A stretch of DNA of 64,000 nt from positions 1-64,000 of the forward strand of contig NZ_NINW01000033.1 of the NCBI RefSeq assembly GCF_002188465.1, written 5' to 3'. Position 1 is the stretch's first letter. Each line of letters begins with the position of its first letter. Shown piece by piece: positions 8,495-16,899 of this stretch. Below the pieces are notes generated by a model, which was not told the DNA's origin, searched no databases, and saw nothing but the letters and a program-made list of their open reading frames with translations. The stretch is from Pigmentiphaga sp. NML080357 (GTDB lineage Bacteria; Pseudomonadota; Gammaproteobacteria; Burkholderiales; Burkholderiaceae_B). The translations under genes were made by a program, and so were the position numbers.

Positions 8495-9921
8495 ACATCA
8501 TGAAAACCATCGCTCTACGCTGCCTCGCAGCCGCATTGCTCGGCGCGATGGCCGCCTGCTCCACTGTCGGGCCGGACTACGAGATTCCCTCGCAAGCCGC
8601 CGCCAGGCTCGACGCCGCACATGGCCCGCTTGCCGGCCTGGAGCCGCGAGCGGCCCAAGCCACGCCCCTGCCGCCCCATTGGTGGCGCCTCTACGACGAT
8701 CCGGTGCTCGATACCCTCATCGCCGACGCCTTCGCCGCCAACACCGACCTGCGGGTGGCTGCCGCCAACCTGCAGCGCGCCGCCGCGGCGGTCGACGAAG
8801 CCAATGCGGCGCGCCGTCCCGGCGCCACGGTCAGCGCCTCGCCGGCCTATGGCCGCTCGTCCGGCGCAGCCAAGGGCGTTCCGTACGCGCTGCCCGATAC
8901 CGGCACCTATGACGCCGGTGCCTCGGTGTCCTACCAGGTCGACATGTTCGGCAAGATATCCCGCGCCATCGAGGCCGCCGGCGCAGACGCGCAGGCAGCC
9001 CAGGCCGCATATGACCTGGCGCGCGTGACGGTCGCGGCGGGGACGGTGCGCGCCTACGCCGACATCTGCTCGGCGGGACGGCAACTGGACGTGGCGCGGC
9101 GCTCCATCGCGCTGCAGGAACAGTTCGCCGAACTGACCCGGAAACGGGCCGGGATGGGCCGCGGCACCTCGCTGGACGTCAGCCGCGCCCAAGGGCAGCT
9201 CGAACAATTGCGTGCCGCCGTGCCGCCGCTGGAGGCACAACGTTCGACGGCGCTCTACCGGCTGGCGGTGCTGACCGGCAAGGTCCCGGGTTCGCTGCCC
9301 GCTTCCATCGCGAACTGCCACGTCCCGCCCACGCTGCACGAACCGATTCCCGTCGGGGACGGCAGCGCGCTGCTGCGCCGCCGCCCCGACATCCGCCAGG
9401 CTGAACGCACGCTGGCCGCGGCCACCGCGCGCATAGGCGTAGCCACCGCCGAGCTGTATCCCAGCATCACTTTGGGCCTGTCGGCCGGCAGCACCGGCGC
9501 CCTGTCGCAGTTCGGCGCGGCCAACACCTTCCGTTGGAGCCTGGGTCCGCTGATCTCGTGGAACCTGCCCGACACCGGCGTGGCGCGCAGCCATATCGCG
9601 CAAGCGCGAGCCGGCAGCGCGGCGGCGCTCGCCCGATTCGACGCCACGGTGCTCAATGCCTTGCAGGAGACGTCCAGCGCGTTGACGGTCTACGCGCGCG
9701 ACCTGGATCGCGCCGACGCGCTGCGCGCGGCACGCGACCGGAATCGCGACGCCGCCGAACAGGCCCGTACGCTGTACCGGCTGGGCCGCACCGATTTTCT
9801 CACCGCGCTGGACGCCGACCGCACGCTCGCCGGCTCGGAAAGCGCGCTGGCTTCGGCCCAGGGCCAGCTGGCCACGGACCAGGTCGCGCTGTTCCTGGCC
9901 CTGGGCGGCGGCTGGGAATAG
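8491..9921 (+). CDS. Outer-membrane efflux lipoprotein (NodT/OprM family)
   Basis: TolC-like outer-membrane channel of 476 residues (473 if started at the ATG at 8500). The signal peptide ends in a lipobox LLGAMAAC, so Cys22 would be lipidated. It has two repeats of the OEP domain (about 60-245 and 285-470), with typical HWWRLYDDPVLDTLI, RRRPDIRQAERTLAAATARIGVATAELYPSI and Ala-rich coiled coils. Last gene of the MarR-controlled efflux operon; 1 bp separates its stop from the convergent tag gene. Confidence 0.92.
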   Translation: MNIMKTIALRCLAAALLGAMAACSTVGPDYEIPSQAAARLDAAHGPLAGLEPRAAQATPLPPHWWRLYDDPVLDTLIADAFAANTDLRVAAANLQRAAAAVDEANAARRPGATVSASPAYGRSSGAAKGVPYALPDTGTYDAGASVSYQVDMFGKISRAIEAAGADAQAAQAAYDLARVTVAAGTVRAYADICSAGRQLDVARRSIALQEQFAELTRKRAGMGRGTSLDVSRAQGQLEQLRAAVPPLEAQRSTALYRLAVLTGKVPGSLPASIANCHVPPTLHEPIPVGDGSALLRRRPDIRQAERTLAAATARIGVATAELYPSITLGLSAGSTGALSQFGAANTFRWSLGPLISWNLPDTGVARSHIAQARAGSAAALARFDATVLNALQETSSALTVYARDLDRADALRAARDRNRDAAEQARTLYRLGRTDFLTALDADRTLAGSESALASAQGQLATDQVALFLALGGGWE

Positions 9922-9922
9922 G

Positions 9923-10528
9923 CTATCGAGCTCCCGGCCGCTCGAAGGCCTTGCGCAGGCGCTCGACTTCGGCATGGCACATGCAATCCGGCCCGTGATC
10001 GTTGACCATGCCCACCGCCTGCATCAGCGAATACATGGTGGTCGGGCCGACGAATCGCCAGCCGCGCCGCTTCAGTTCCTTGGACAGGGCCCGCGACTCG
10101 GGCGACTCGGCGCGAGGCGGACCGTGGTGCACGGCCGCGGGCTCGTAGCGCCACAGGAATGCGGACAGCGAACCGGCCTCGGCGCGCAATTCCACCGCGC
10201 GCTGCGCATTGTTGACGACCGCCTCGATCTTGCCGCGGTGGCGCACGATGCCGGCATCGCCAAGCAGCCGTTCCACGTCGCGCGCGCCGAAGGCGGCCAC
10301 TTTGTCGATGTCGAACCCCGCGAACGCCTGGCGGAATGCGGGCCGCTTGCGCAGGATGGTCAGCCAGCTCAGGCCGGCCTGGAAACCTTCCAGGCTGATG
10401 CGCTCGAACAGCGCCGCATCGCCGGTCAGCGGCCGGCCCCATTCGTGGTCGTGGTAGGCGATGTAGAGATCGTCATTGCCGGCCCAGGCGCATCGCGTGG
10501 GCTGGCCGTTGCGGCGGGTGTCGTGCAT
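9923..10528 (-). CDS. tag: DNA-3-methyladenine glycosylase I
   Basis: Base-excision repair glycosylase that removes N3-methyladenine. The 201-residue protein shows the whole TAG pattern: CAWAGNDDLYIAYHDHEWG at the N-terminus, FERISLEGFQAGLSWLTILRKR, and the C-terminal HGPDCMCH that completes the zinc site with the N-terminal Cys/His. Normal length. It converges with the efflux operon and diverges from the thioredoxin-like gene. AlkB at 21017 provides a second alkylation-repair activity in this window. Confidence 0.95.
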   Translation of the reverse strand: MHDTRRNGQPTRCAWAGNDDLYIAYHDHEWGRPLTGDAALFERISLEGFQAGLSWLTILRKRPAFRQAFAGFDIDKVAAFGARDVERLLGDAGIVRHRGKIEAVVNNAQRAVELRAEAGSLSAFLWRYEPAAVHHGPPRAESPESRALSKELKRRGWRFVGPTTMYSLMQAVGMVNDHGPDCMCHAEVERLRKAFERPGAR

Positions 10529-10611
10529 GGCTCGGCGGAGGTCGGGGAAGGAAATCCGATATATTGTCGCCCATAACCTTTGCGCGGCGCCGTCCGGCCG
10601 CCGCCTCGTGC

Positions 10612-10947
10612 ATGGAACAAATCGAACTCGACGACGGCACTGCCGACCGCTTCCTGCTGGATGCGCCCGGCACCTCGCTGCTGGTCTTCACCAGCGCCAC
10701 CTGCGCCAACTGCAAGCTGGCGCGCGCCCAGCTCCCCGACATGAGCCTGCCGGTGGGCCGCATCTGCTGGATAGACGCGGGCCGCAACCGGGGCCTCGTG
10801 GAACGCTACGAGGTGTTCCACCTGCCCTCCATGTTCGTGGTCAAGAACGGCGTCTACTACGGCGCCGTGCAGGCCACGCTGGCCGATTGGGACATACGGC
10901 GCCAGATCTCCCTGGCGCTGGACAGCTATCCGGCGGAACTGCCTTGA
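10612..10947 (+). CDS. Thioredoxin-like protein
   Basis: Thioredoxin-fold protein of 111 residues with active-site-like CANC (C31, C34) after LLVFTSAT and the cis-Pro region LPSMFVVKNGVYYGAV. No signal peptide, so probably cytoplasmic. The start at 10612 (MEQIELDDG) is chosen because the upstream in-frame codons are Arg/Ala-rich and unlike the fold; no clear ribosome binding site is seen. Client unknown. Divergent from tag, convergent with the ROK kinase gene. Confidence 0.8.
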   Translation: MEQIELDDGTADRFLLDAPGTSLLVFTSATCANCKLARAQLPDMSLPVGRICWIDAGRNRGLVERYEVFHLPSMFVVKNGVYYGAVQATLADWDIRRQISLALDSYPAELP

Positions 10948-10983
10948 GCGCCGCCTGACCCGCCACGCCGGTGGGGGCCTTCT

Positions 10984-11697
10984 TCAGGAGCGCACGGCGT
11001 CCCAGTCGCGCCAGAGCGCAGCGCCGCCGCTGATCCCGGCGGCATTCGAGCCCACACTGGCATGGGCCGGCAGTTCGATCGCAATCTCGCGCGCATTGCC
11101 GCCGCCCAGGAACACGTGATCGGGCTTGAGCAGGATGTCGATCAGGGCCAGCGCCTTGAGCAGGCGCCGGTTCCAGCGCTTCTTGCCCACAGACAGCAGC
11201 GCCGCGCCGCCCAGGTATTCCTCGTAGGTTCTTTCGCCGTCGATGGGATGATGGGCCAGTTCCAGGTGCGGCATCAGCTCGCCATCGCGGAACAGCGCCG
11301 TGCCGACGCCTGTGCCCAGGGTCATGACGAACTCCAGGCCGCTTCCGCGCACCAGGCCGTAGCCTTGCATGTCGGCGTCGTTGATCATCCGCGCCGGGCA
11401 CCCCAGGCGTTCGCCCAGGACCTGCGCCAGCGGAAATCCTATCCATTCCTTCGAGCCGAGATTGACCGCCGTCAGTACGCGCTGCTGGCGGATCACGCCG
11501 GGAAAGCCGATGGAGATGCGGTCGTAGCCTTCCAGCTTGGCCGCCATGCGCGCCACCTTGTCGACCAGGACTCCGGGCGGGCAAGGCTGCGGCGTCGGCA
11601 CCCGCACACGCTTGCTGATGCGGGTGCCCGTGTCATCGATGACGGCAGCCTTCAGGCCGCTGCCGCCGATGTCTACCGCCAGGATGCCGGTCGTCAC
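10984..11697 (-). CDS. ROK-family sugar kinase, polyphosphate-glucokinase-like
   Basis: A 237-residue ROK protein: phosphate-binding LAVDIGGSGLKAAVIDDTG at the N-terminus, catalytic-region NDADMQGYG, GTGVGTALF, and the ELAHHPI segment in place of the Cys-containing zinc motif of classical ROK glucokinases, as in polyphosphate glucokinases. It would phosphorylate glucose using polyphosphate and/or ATP. Overlaps the upstream MltB-type gene by 4 bp (ATGA) and is the last gene of that operon. The phosphate donor cannot be told from sequence. Confidence 0.82.
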   Translation of the reverse strand: MTTGILAVDIGGSGLKAAVIDDTGTRISKRVRVPTPQPCPPGVLVDKVARMAAKLEGYDRISIGFPGVIRQQRVLTAVNLGSKEWIGFPLAQVLGERLGCPARMINDADMQGYGLVRGSGLEFVMTLGTGVGTALFRDGELMPHLELAHHPIDGERTYEEYLGGAALLSVGKKRWNRRLLKALALIDILLKPDHVFLGGGNAREIAIELPAHASVGSNAAGISGGAALWRDWDAVRS

Positions 11698-13007
11698 GCG
11701 CCGCTCCCGGGTTGGGGCGCCGGCAGCGGGCCTTGCTCCGGACCCGGTATCGGGTTCTGCCTCAGGGCATCGAGGATGCGCCGCCCCACCCTGCCGTCCA
11801 CCGCCATGCCGGCCCGCTCCTGCTCGGCCGCGACCGCCGCTCGCGTGCGGCCGCCCGGAATCCCGTCCGGCGTTCCGACGTCATGGCCGCGGGCCAGGAG
11901 CAGCGCCTGGAGCTCGCGTATCTCGGCACGCGAGAGCCCCGGGTCGTCGGTGGGCCAGGCCGTGGCAAGCGCCGGTTCGCCGCGCAGCCGGTCGATCAAC
12001 AGGCTGACCGCGAGCGCATACTTGCGCGAACCGTTGTAGCTCAGGATGGCCTCGAAATTGCGGGTGGCCAGGAATACCGGCCCGCCGGCCCCGGTCGGGG
12101 CGAACAGATAAGCCTGCGAGTCAGGCGCAGGTTCGCCCGAGCGGGAGCGGTCCGGCCTGCCCCCGTCCGCGCGCACCACGCCGAGCTTCGCCCACTCGGC
12201 CAGGCTGCGGCGCTCCCCGCCGGCGAACTCTTCCCCGGCCGGCACCGCGGCCGCCACGGCTGGCGGAAGCTTGACCTCGATCACGGGCAGCAGCCCCCGG
12301 GTCCAGCGCGCCCGCCGCTTGCGCAAGTGGCTGGCGGTGGATGCCAGCGCATCGGGCAGCGATCCGTACAGGTCTATCCGGCCGTCTCCATCGCCGTCGG
12401 CCGCCAGCTCGTAGAACGAGGTGGGGATGAACTGCGTCATGCCGAACGCCCCGCTCCACGAGCCGACGAATGTCTCGGGCACCACCAGCCCATCGCGCAG
12501 CAGGCGTATCGAGGCGTAAACGTTCTTGATCCACAGGGGCTTGCCTTCGGTACAGGCCCGGGTCAGCCAGGCATCGAGCACGCGGGTCTTGCCCAATTGC
12601 ACGCCATAGTTGGTCTCGATGCCGAAAATGGCGACCAGCACTTCGCCGTCCACCTCGTAGCGGTCGGCGATCTGCGTCAGCGGCCCCGCTTCGGCCGCCA
12701 TCAACCGGCGGCCGTCGGCCACGCGCTCGTCGTCCACCGTCTTGGCGATGTAGTCCCACCAGGTCTCCTTTCCTTCGGGCTGGGCCTGGGCGGCCGCCAC
12801 CGTGGATGCCAGCAGCGCGGCGCCCTGGGTGTAAGTATCGAAATCGGCCACCTGGATGCCGTTGGCCGGCGCGCCCGGCCTCAGCCTGGCAAGGCAGGCG
12901 TCGGTATCGAGCTGGGCATGGGCCGCGCTGGCCGCCAGCATGGCCATGCCGGCGCCCAGGGCGGGTAGCAGCCGGCTTCCGGGCCGGCGCACGCGAAAGG
13001 CATGCAT
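11694..13007 (-). CDS. Lytic murein transglycosylase, MltB family
   Basis: Periplasmic enzyme that cleaves peptidoglycan with 1,6-anhydro-muramic acid formation. The 437-residue product has a signal peptide (to about residue 31, AHAQ), the SLT_2/MltB catalytic domain (about 33-335) with the catalytic Glu in VAIFGIETNYG (E131), SGAFGMTQFIPTSF and GDGDGRIDLYGSLPDALAS, and a C-terminal peptidoglycan-binding domain (about 365-420). No lipobox is seen, so it should be soluble. The ATG at 13007 begins a proper signal peptide; upstream codons are Arg/Pro-rich and unconvincing. Confidence 0.92.
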   Translation of the reverse strand: MHAFRVRRPGSRLLPALGAGMAMLAASAAHAQLDTDACLARLRPGAPANGIQVADFDTYTQGAALLASTVAAAQAQPEGKETWWDYIAKTVDDERVADGRRLMAAEAGPLTQIADRYEVDGEVLVAIFGIETNYGVQLGKTRVLDAWLTRACTEGKPLWIKNVYASIRLLRDGLVVPETFVGSWSGAFGMTQFIPTSFYELAADGDGDGRIDLYGSLPDALASTASHLRKRRARWTRGLLPVIEVKLPPAVAAAVPAGEEFAGGERRSLAEWAKLGVVRADGGRPDRSRSGEPAPDSQAYLFAPTGAGGPVFLATRNFEAILSYNGSRKYALAVSLLIDRLRGEPALATAWPTDDPGLSRAEIRELQALLLARGHDVGTPDGIPGGRTRAAVAAEQERAGMAVDGRVGRRILDALRQNPIPGPEQGPLPAPQPGSGA

Positions 13008-13050
13008 AGGGCTTGCAGTCTCCTTGATTGCGATGGCGGATCGCGGTTCG

Positions 13051-13797
13051 TCAGGATCTTGCGCCGGCGGGCTCGGTGCGCGAGACCGCTGCCGCCTCCT
13101 CGAAGAACCGCCGCATGATGGCATGGGAAACCGGCGTCTCCGAGACGCCGGCGCGCAAGGCCGGAACGTCCAAGCCCTCCTGGCCCAGCCCTTCGCGCAT
13201 CACGTCGAAATAGGCCCGCATGACGGGCGCGGTGAATTCCGGATGGAACTGCACCGATACGGCCGTCGGGCCATACCGCAGCATCTGGTGCCGATCCCGG
13301 TGGTTGCGCGCCAGCACGACCGCTCCCGCGGGCGGCTCGGCCACGGTCTGTTCGTGAATGAAATGGGCCGCGAACAAAGGCGGCACGCCGGCCAGCAGCG
13401 AATCCTCGCGCGCCGCCTCGGTCAGCTCGACCTCCCCGGTGCCGATCTCGCGGCCGTCGCCCAGGTAGTCGATGCGCCCTCCGAGCGCGTAGCTCATCAG
13501 CTGATGCCCATAGCAGATGCCGAACAAGGGCAACGATGCGTCCATCGCGTCGCGCACCCATCCGGCGCAGTCCTCGCTCCACGAGGCGTGGTCGGTCACG
13601 TTCGCGCGCGAACCGGTGATCAACGCCGCCGCGTAGCGCGACGGCGCTTCCGGCCTCTCGCCCTTGTAGGCCGCCACGCGGGCCAGGCGCGCGGGATTCA
13701 GCCCGGCCACCTCGCTGACCATGCGGTCGAAGCCGCCATAGACGGTTCCGACGGCATGAGGCGGGCCGCCGGTCTGCAGGATGAGGATGGGAAGCAT
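13051..13797 (-). CDS. Class I glutamine amidotransferase (GuaA-type domain)
   Basis: A stand-alone glutamine amidotransferase-like protein of 248 residues. The nucleophile elbow GICYGHQLM carries the catalytic Cys, and QFHPEF near residue 200 carries His and Glu, so all triad residues are present. Similar free-standing proteins hydrolyse gamma-glutamyl compounds or resemble the GMP synthase glutaminase domain; the substrate here is unknown. The start at 13797 (MLPILILQTGG) matches the family N-terminus. It lies 43 bp upstream of the MltB gene on the same strand. Confidence 0.85.
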   Translation of the reverse strand: MLPILILQTGGPPHAVGTVYGGFDRMVSEVAGLNPARLARVAAYKGERPEAPSRYAAALITGSRANVTDHASWSEDCAGWVRDAMDASLPLFGICYGHQLMSYALGGRIDYLGDGREIGTGEVELTEAAREDSLLAGVPPLFAAHFIHEQTVAEPPAGAVVLARNHRDRHQMLRYGPTAVSVQFHPEFTAPVMRAYFDVMREGLGQEGLDVPALRAGVSETPVSHAIMRRFFEEAAAVSRTEPAGARS

Positions 13798-13878
13798 GCA
13801 CGTACCTCGGCAATGAAAGCGTTCCATGACACCGCAATTGCCGTCCCGCCGCAACCGCGGTGTCGGACGACGCGCCAT

Positions 13879-14190
13879 TCAGGCGGTGGCGCCGGTCTCG
13901 CCGATCAGGCCGCCCAGCAGCAGCACCGCCAGGATGAACCAGAAGATCGCTCCCAGGATCGATCGATTCATCAGGGCCCGGATGCCGGCATAGAGCAGCA
14001 GCAGTCCCAGCACCAGCAACGCGAAGTTGAACAGCGTCGGGCTCATGCCCAGCGCCTCGGCCAGGCCGGACGAAAACTCGCCGACGGCCTCGCCGAAGCC
14101 GCCGAACACAGTCTTGAGCGCCGCGACGATGGTGCGTATGGCTTCGCCGAGCATGGCGCCCAGCCATTCGAAGGTGGACTCGCTTTTCAT
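13879..14190 (-). CDS. Small membrane protein of unknown function
   Basis: A 103-residue protein (start MKSESTFEWLG at 14190; an in-frame start at 14220 is possible). It has an amphipathic N-terminal half with Gly/Ala-rich helices, then two hydrophobic segments (about 53-69 and 79-96) separated by RALMNRS. I do not recognise a family. It precedes the amidotransferase gene by 81 bp on the same strand and is divergent from the lipoprotein gene at 14457. Confidence 0.6.
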   Translation of the reverse strand: MKSESTFEWLGAMLGEAIRTIVAALKTVFGGFGEAVGEFSSGLAEALGMSPTLFNFALLVLGLLLLYAGIRALMNRSILGAIFWFILAVLLLGGLIGETGATA

Positions 14191-14456
14191 GAGCATGACG
14201 GTGATGGATACCGGCGCCATTATGGCTCATGCCCGATTGCGCCATGGCGGCCGACATTCTTGGAAACATCGGCCCGCGCCGAGTTGCAAATTCTTACAAC
14301 GCCTCCGGCTGCGCGATATGCGAGATCGCGCCGAAAGCCACCATACTGGTCGCCGGCCGTGTCCTACCCGGCCTCGACGCGGCGGCCGGCGGCGGCATGG
14401 AATGCGAACGAGACGGCCGCCTCCGTGCAACGCATGAATTTTCTGAAGGAGGCATC

Positions 14457-14831
14457 ATGGTTCGAGCTTTCGTCTACGCCGCATGCGCCGGCGCGATCCT
14501 CGCGGCGGGCTGCTCATCGCTGTCGGTCAGGGAGCCCGCCAAGGTCAGCGACGGCGTGCTGGTGGCTCCCAACGGCATGAGCCTGTACACCTTCGACCGC
14601 GACCCGGTCGGACAGAGCGCCTGCAACAGCGCCTGCGCGCAGAACTGGCCTCCCCTGACGGCCCCTGCCGACGCCAAGCGCAGCGGCGACTGGATGGTCA
14701 TCACGCGCCAGGACGGCAGCCGTCAGTGGGCCTACCGGGGCAAGCCGCTGTACTTCTGGACCAAGGACCGGGCGCCGGGCGACCGTACCGGCGACGGCTT
14801 CAACGGCGTGTGGCACCTGGCGCGCCCATGA
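14457..14831 (+). CDS. Lipoprotein with COG4315 (Lipoprotein_15) repeats
   Basis: Secreted lipoprotein of 124 residues. The signal peptide ends in ILAAGC, a lipobox. The body holds two short repeats of the COG4315 type: GVLVAPNGMSLYTFDRD...ACNSACAQNWPPL and QWAYRGKPLYFWTKDRAPGDRTGDGFNGVWHLA. An AAGGAGG ribosome binding site stands just before the ATG at 14457. Function of the family is unknown. Its last 32 bp overlap the 3' end of the convergent hydroxylase gene. Confidence 0.88.
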   Translation: MVRAFVYAACAGAILAAGCSSLSVREPAKVSDGVLVAPNGMSLYTFDRDPVGQSACNSACAQNWPPLTAPADAKRSGDWMVITRQDGSRQWAYRGKPLYFWTKDRAPGDRTGDGFNGVWHLARP

Positions 14832-15909
14832 GCCCCGCGGCGGGCGCCCCACCCGCCGCATTGGCCGGGACTCGCTCGGGCAGGTGCGTGGCCTCGTCGC
14901 TCGGGATGGGCGCGTAGTCGGGACCGAACGAGACGTCCCCCAGCTTCCAGCCGGCGGGCCGGCGCACCGCGCCCCAGAAGCGCCTGGCCGCCTGCCACTG
15001 CTGTCCGACCAGGCCATATTCGTTGTCGACATCGACCATCGGATCGCTGACGCCCGTCGGGCGTACCTTCTCTCCATACAGCGCGGTGCCAAAAAGGATG
15101 TCCCAGATGGGCAGCACCTGGCCGAAATTGCAGTTGTGCAGCGAGGGCCGCTCGGGATCGCGGACCATGTGGTGCAGGCGGTGGAACTTGGGGTCGACCA
15201 GCAGCCTTTCGCCGATGCGGCCGAAGCCGAAGCGCACGTTCGTGTGCGAGAGGTTCTGCACGAGTTCGCTCAGGAGCCCGAGCAGCGCGAATTCCGACGG
15301 CTCCACGCCCATCGCCAGTCCCACCGTGGCCAGGATGAACGACTGCAGCACGCCGTCGATGTAGCTGCCGCGGTCGTTCGTCCAGCAGCTCATCTGCCGC
15401 TGGCTGTGGTGCATGCTGTGCAGGGCCCACCACCATGGGATGGCATGCTGCGCCCGGTGCATCCAGTAGTAGACGCAGTCGTAGACGAGGTAATAGACCA
15501 GGAACAGCACATAAGGATGGTCCTCGAACCACGGCACCCAGTGCTTGAGCCCCGACGAGGTGGGGCCGGCTTCGGGACCGCCGCCCAGGCCGCCGAGCAT
15601 GTTGGCGAAGGGCGTCAGGACCAGGTAGCTGAACAGAGGAAACAGGCCCAGCAGCATCAGCAGCGTATAGAGGCGATCGATGCGGGTGTGCCGGCGGTCG
15701 GGCCAGCGCTCGGCCGGCGCCAGGCTTTCCAGCGGCCGGAAAATGAACCCGATGATGAACAGCTGCAGCAGCGCGATCAGCAATGCCTCGGAAATCTCCA
15801 GCGGGTTGCCCGCGGTGTCGGCGATGTGCAGGAAGGCGACGGCCGGTTCGACGAAATGGGTACTGACCCAGGCTATCAACTGGGTCCAAAGCGATGCCAG
15901 GTGCGACAT
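14800..15909 (-). CDS. Sterol desaturase/fatty acid hydroxylase family protein
   Basis: Integral membrane di-iron enzyme of 369 residues. N-terminal TM segments (about 40-60, 83-103, 130-150) are followed by the histidine boxes that bind iron: MHRAQH, HSMHHS, and FHRLHHM, with a further NLSHTN between them. The fold hydroxylates or desaturates lipid acyl chains or sterol-like molecules; the substrate here is not known. The C-terminal 40 residues are Ala/Gly-rich and overlap the 3' end of the convergent lipoprotein gene. Confidence 0.88.
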   Translation of the reverse strand: MSHLASLWTQLIAWVSTHFVEPAVAFLHIADTAGNPLEISEALLIALLQLFIIGFIFRPLESLAPAERWPDRRHTRIDRLYTLLMLLGLFPLFSYLVLTPFANMLGGLGGGPEAGPTSSGLKHWVPWFEDHPYVLFLVYYLVYDCVYYWMHRAQHAIPWWWALHSMHHSQRQMSCWTNDRGSYIDGVLQSFILATVGLAMGVEPSEFALLGLLSELVQNLSHTNVRFGFGRIGERLLVDPKFHRLHHMVRDPERPSLHNCNFGQVLPIWDILFGTALYGEKVRPTGVSDPMVDVDNEYGLVGQQWQAARRFWGAVRRPAGWKLGDVSFGPDYAPIPSDEATHLPERVPANAAGGAPAAGLMGAPGATRR

Positions 15910-15998
15910 GGAAAATCACAAGCAAATGCGGTGCCGTACATACTGTAGCAATTCTCGTCCGCGTCGGCACGAAAGGCGCCGGTCCTTCGGAATTTGAT

Positions 15999-16021
15999 AA
16001 GATATATTCAATATATATCTT
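15999..16021. promoter_or_regulatory. NsrR-type operator and overlapping promoter
   Basis: AAGATATAT and ATATATCTT are perfect inverted 9-mers around TCAAT, 23 bp in total, matching the AAGATnnATTT-n-AAATnnATCTT form of known NsrR sites. A possible promoter (TTGATA at 15994-15999, TATCTT at 16016-16021) is covered by it, so bound NsrR would block RNA polymerase. It is strikingly AT-rich for this genome and directly precedes the haemoglobin-nsrR operon. Confidence 0.8.
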
Positions 16022-16057
16022 TACCGTCGAATGCTCGTTCGCGTTCACAATGCCGCC

Positions 16058-16462
16058 ATGTTCGATCCCTCGCTCTGCACGGAAGAAGAAATCGCCCGCT
16101 TCGTGGCGGCGTTCTACGCCAAGGTCCGCAAGGACGAGCGGCTGGGGCCCGTCTTCGATGCCCACGTGGACGACTGGGATCACCACTTGGCCAAGCTCAC
16201 CGACTTCTGGTCGTCCATGCTGCGCGGCACGCGCCGTTATGCCGGCACGCCCATGGCGCGCCATGCCGCCTTGCCCGACCTGGACGAAACCCTGTTCGCG
16301 CGCTGGCTGGAACTGTTCGGCCAGACCGCCCACGAACAGGACAACGCCGCCATGGCCACACGGGCCGAGACCCTCGCCCGCCGCATCGCGCAAAGCCTGT
16401 GGCTGGGCTACCAGATGCAGCACCACCCCGACCGCCTCGCGCGTGATCTGCCATGCGCCTGA
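16058..16462 (+). CDS. Group III truncated haemoglobin
   Basis: Small haem protein of 134 residues (143 if translation starts at 16031). It carries the 2/2 globin pattern of group III: FVAAFYAKVRKDERLGPVFDAHVDDWDHHLAKLTDFWSSML, with distal-pocket aromatics, and a later HAALPDLDETLFARWLELFGQTA holding the proximal His. Such globins are linked to NO or peroxynitrite handling. It sits just behind an NsrR-type operator and overlaps nsrR by 10 bp, fitting NO-induced expression. Neither candidate start has a clear ribosome binding site; with the predicted promoter the 16031 start would be almost leaderless. Confidence 0.88.
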   Translation: MFDPSLCTEEEIARFVAAFYAKVRKDERLGPVFDAHVDDWDHHLAKLTDFWSSMLRGTRRYAGTPMARHAALPDLDETLFARWLELFGQTAHEQDNAAMATRAETLARRIAQSLWLGYQMQHHPDRLARDLPCA

Positions 16463-16899
16463 CCACCCATAGCGACTACGCCCTGCGGCTGCTCATGTAC
16501 GTCGGCCGGCATCCCGATCGGCTGTGCACCATTGCCGAAGTCGCCGGCATGCACGATATCTCGGAAGCCCATCTGATGAAGGTCACCCATAGGCTGGGAC
16601 AGCTCGGCTATCTCGCAACCGTCCGCGGCAAGGGCGGCGGCATGCGGCTCGCCCGCGCGCCGGCTGAGATCGGCCTGGGCGACGTGGTGCGCAAGCTCGA
16701 GCCGGACTTCCACCTGGTCGAATGCCATGTGCCCGACGGCGGGTGCGCGCTGACCGGGCATTGCCGCCTGACCGGTATCCTGGACACCGCGCTGCAACGT
16801 TTCCTGCAGCACCTGGATCGCTACACCTTGGCGGACCTGTTGCCGCCCGTTGGCGCGTCCGCTTCCTTCCCCTTCCCTCTGGTCAAGGCCGCCTCATGA
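16453..16899 (+). CDS. nsrR: NO-sensing Rrf2-family repressor NsrR
   Basis: Iron-sulfur transcriptional repressor of 148 residues. The N-terminal MRLTTHSDYALRLLMYVG winged HTH and VRGKGGGMRLARAP wing are NsrR-like, and the three cluster-binding cysteines lie at C91, C98 and C104 (VECHVPDGGCALTGHC). NO attacks the cluster and releases DNA. It is encoded within the operon it probably represses (23-bp palindrome at 15999-16021), overlapping both the globin gene and the nitronate monooxygenase gene, so autoregulation is expected. Confidence 0.93.
   Translation: MRLTTHSDYALRLLMYVGRHPDRLCTIAEVAGMHDISEAHLMKVTHRLGQLGYLATVRGKGGGMRLARAPAEIGLGDVVRKLEPDFHLVECHVPDGGCALTGHCRLTGILDTALQRFLQHLDRYTLADLLPPVGASASFPFPLVKAAS

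Noticed and set aside
5346..9921. Specific fusaric-acid resistance
   Set aside because: The family name FUSC is historical; the sequence alone does not show the substrate.
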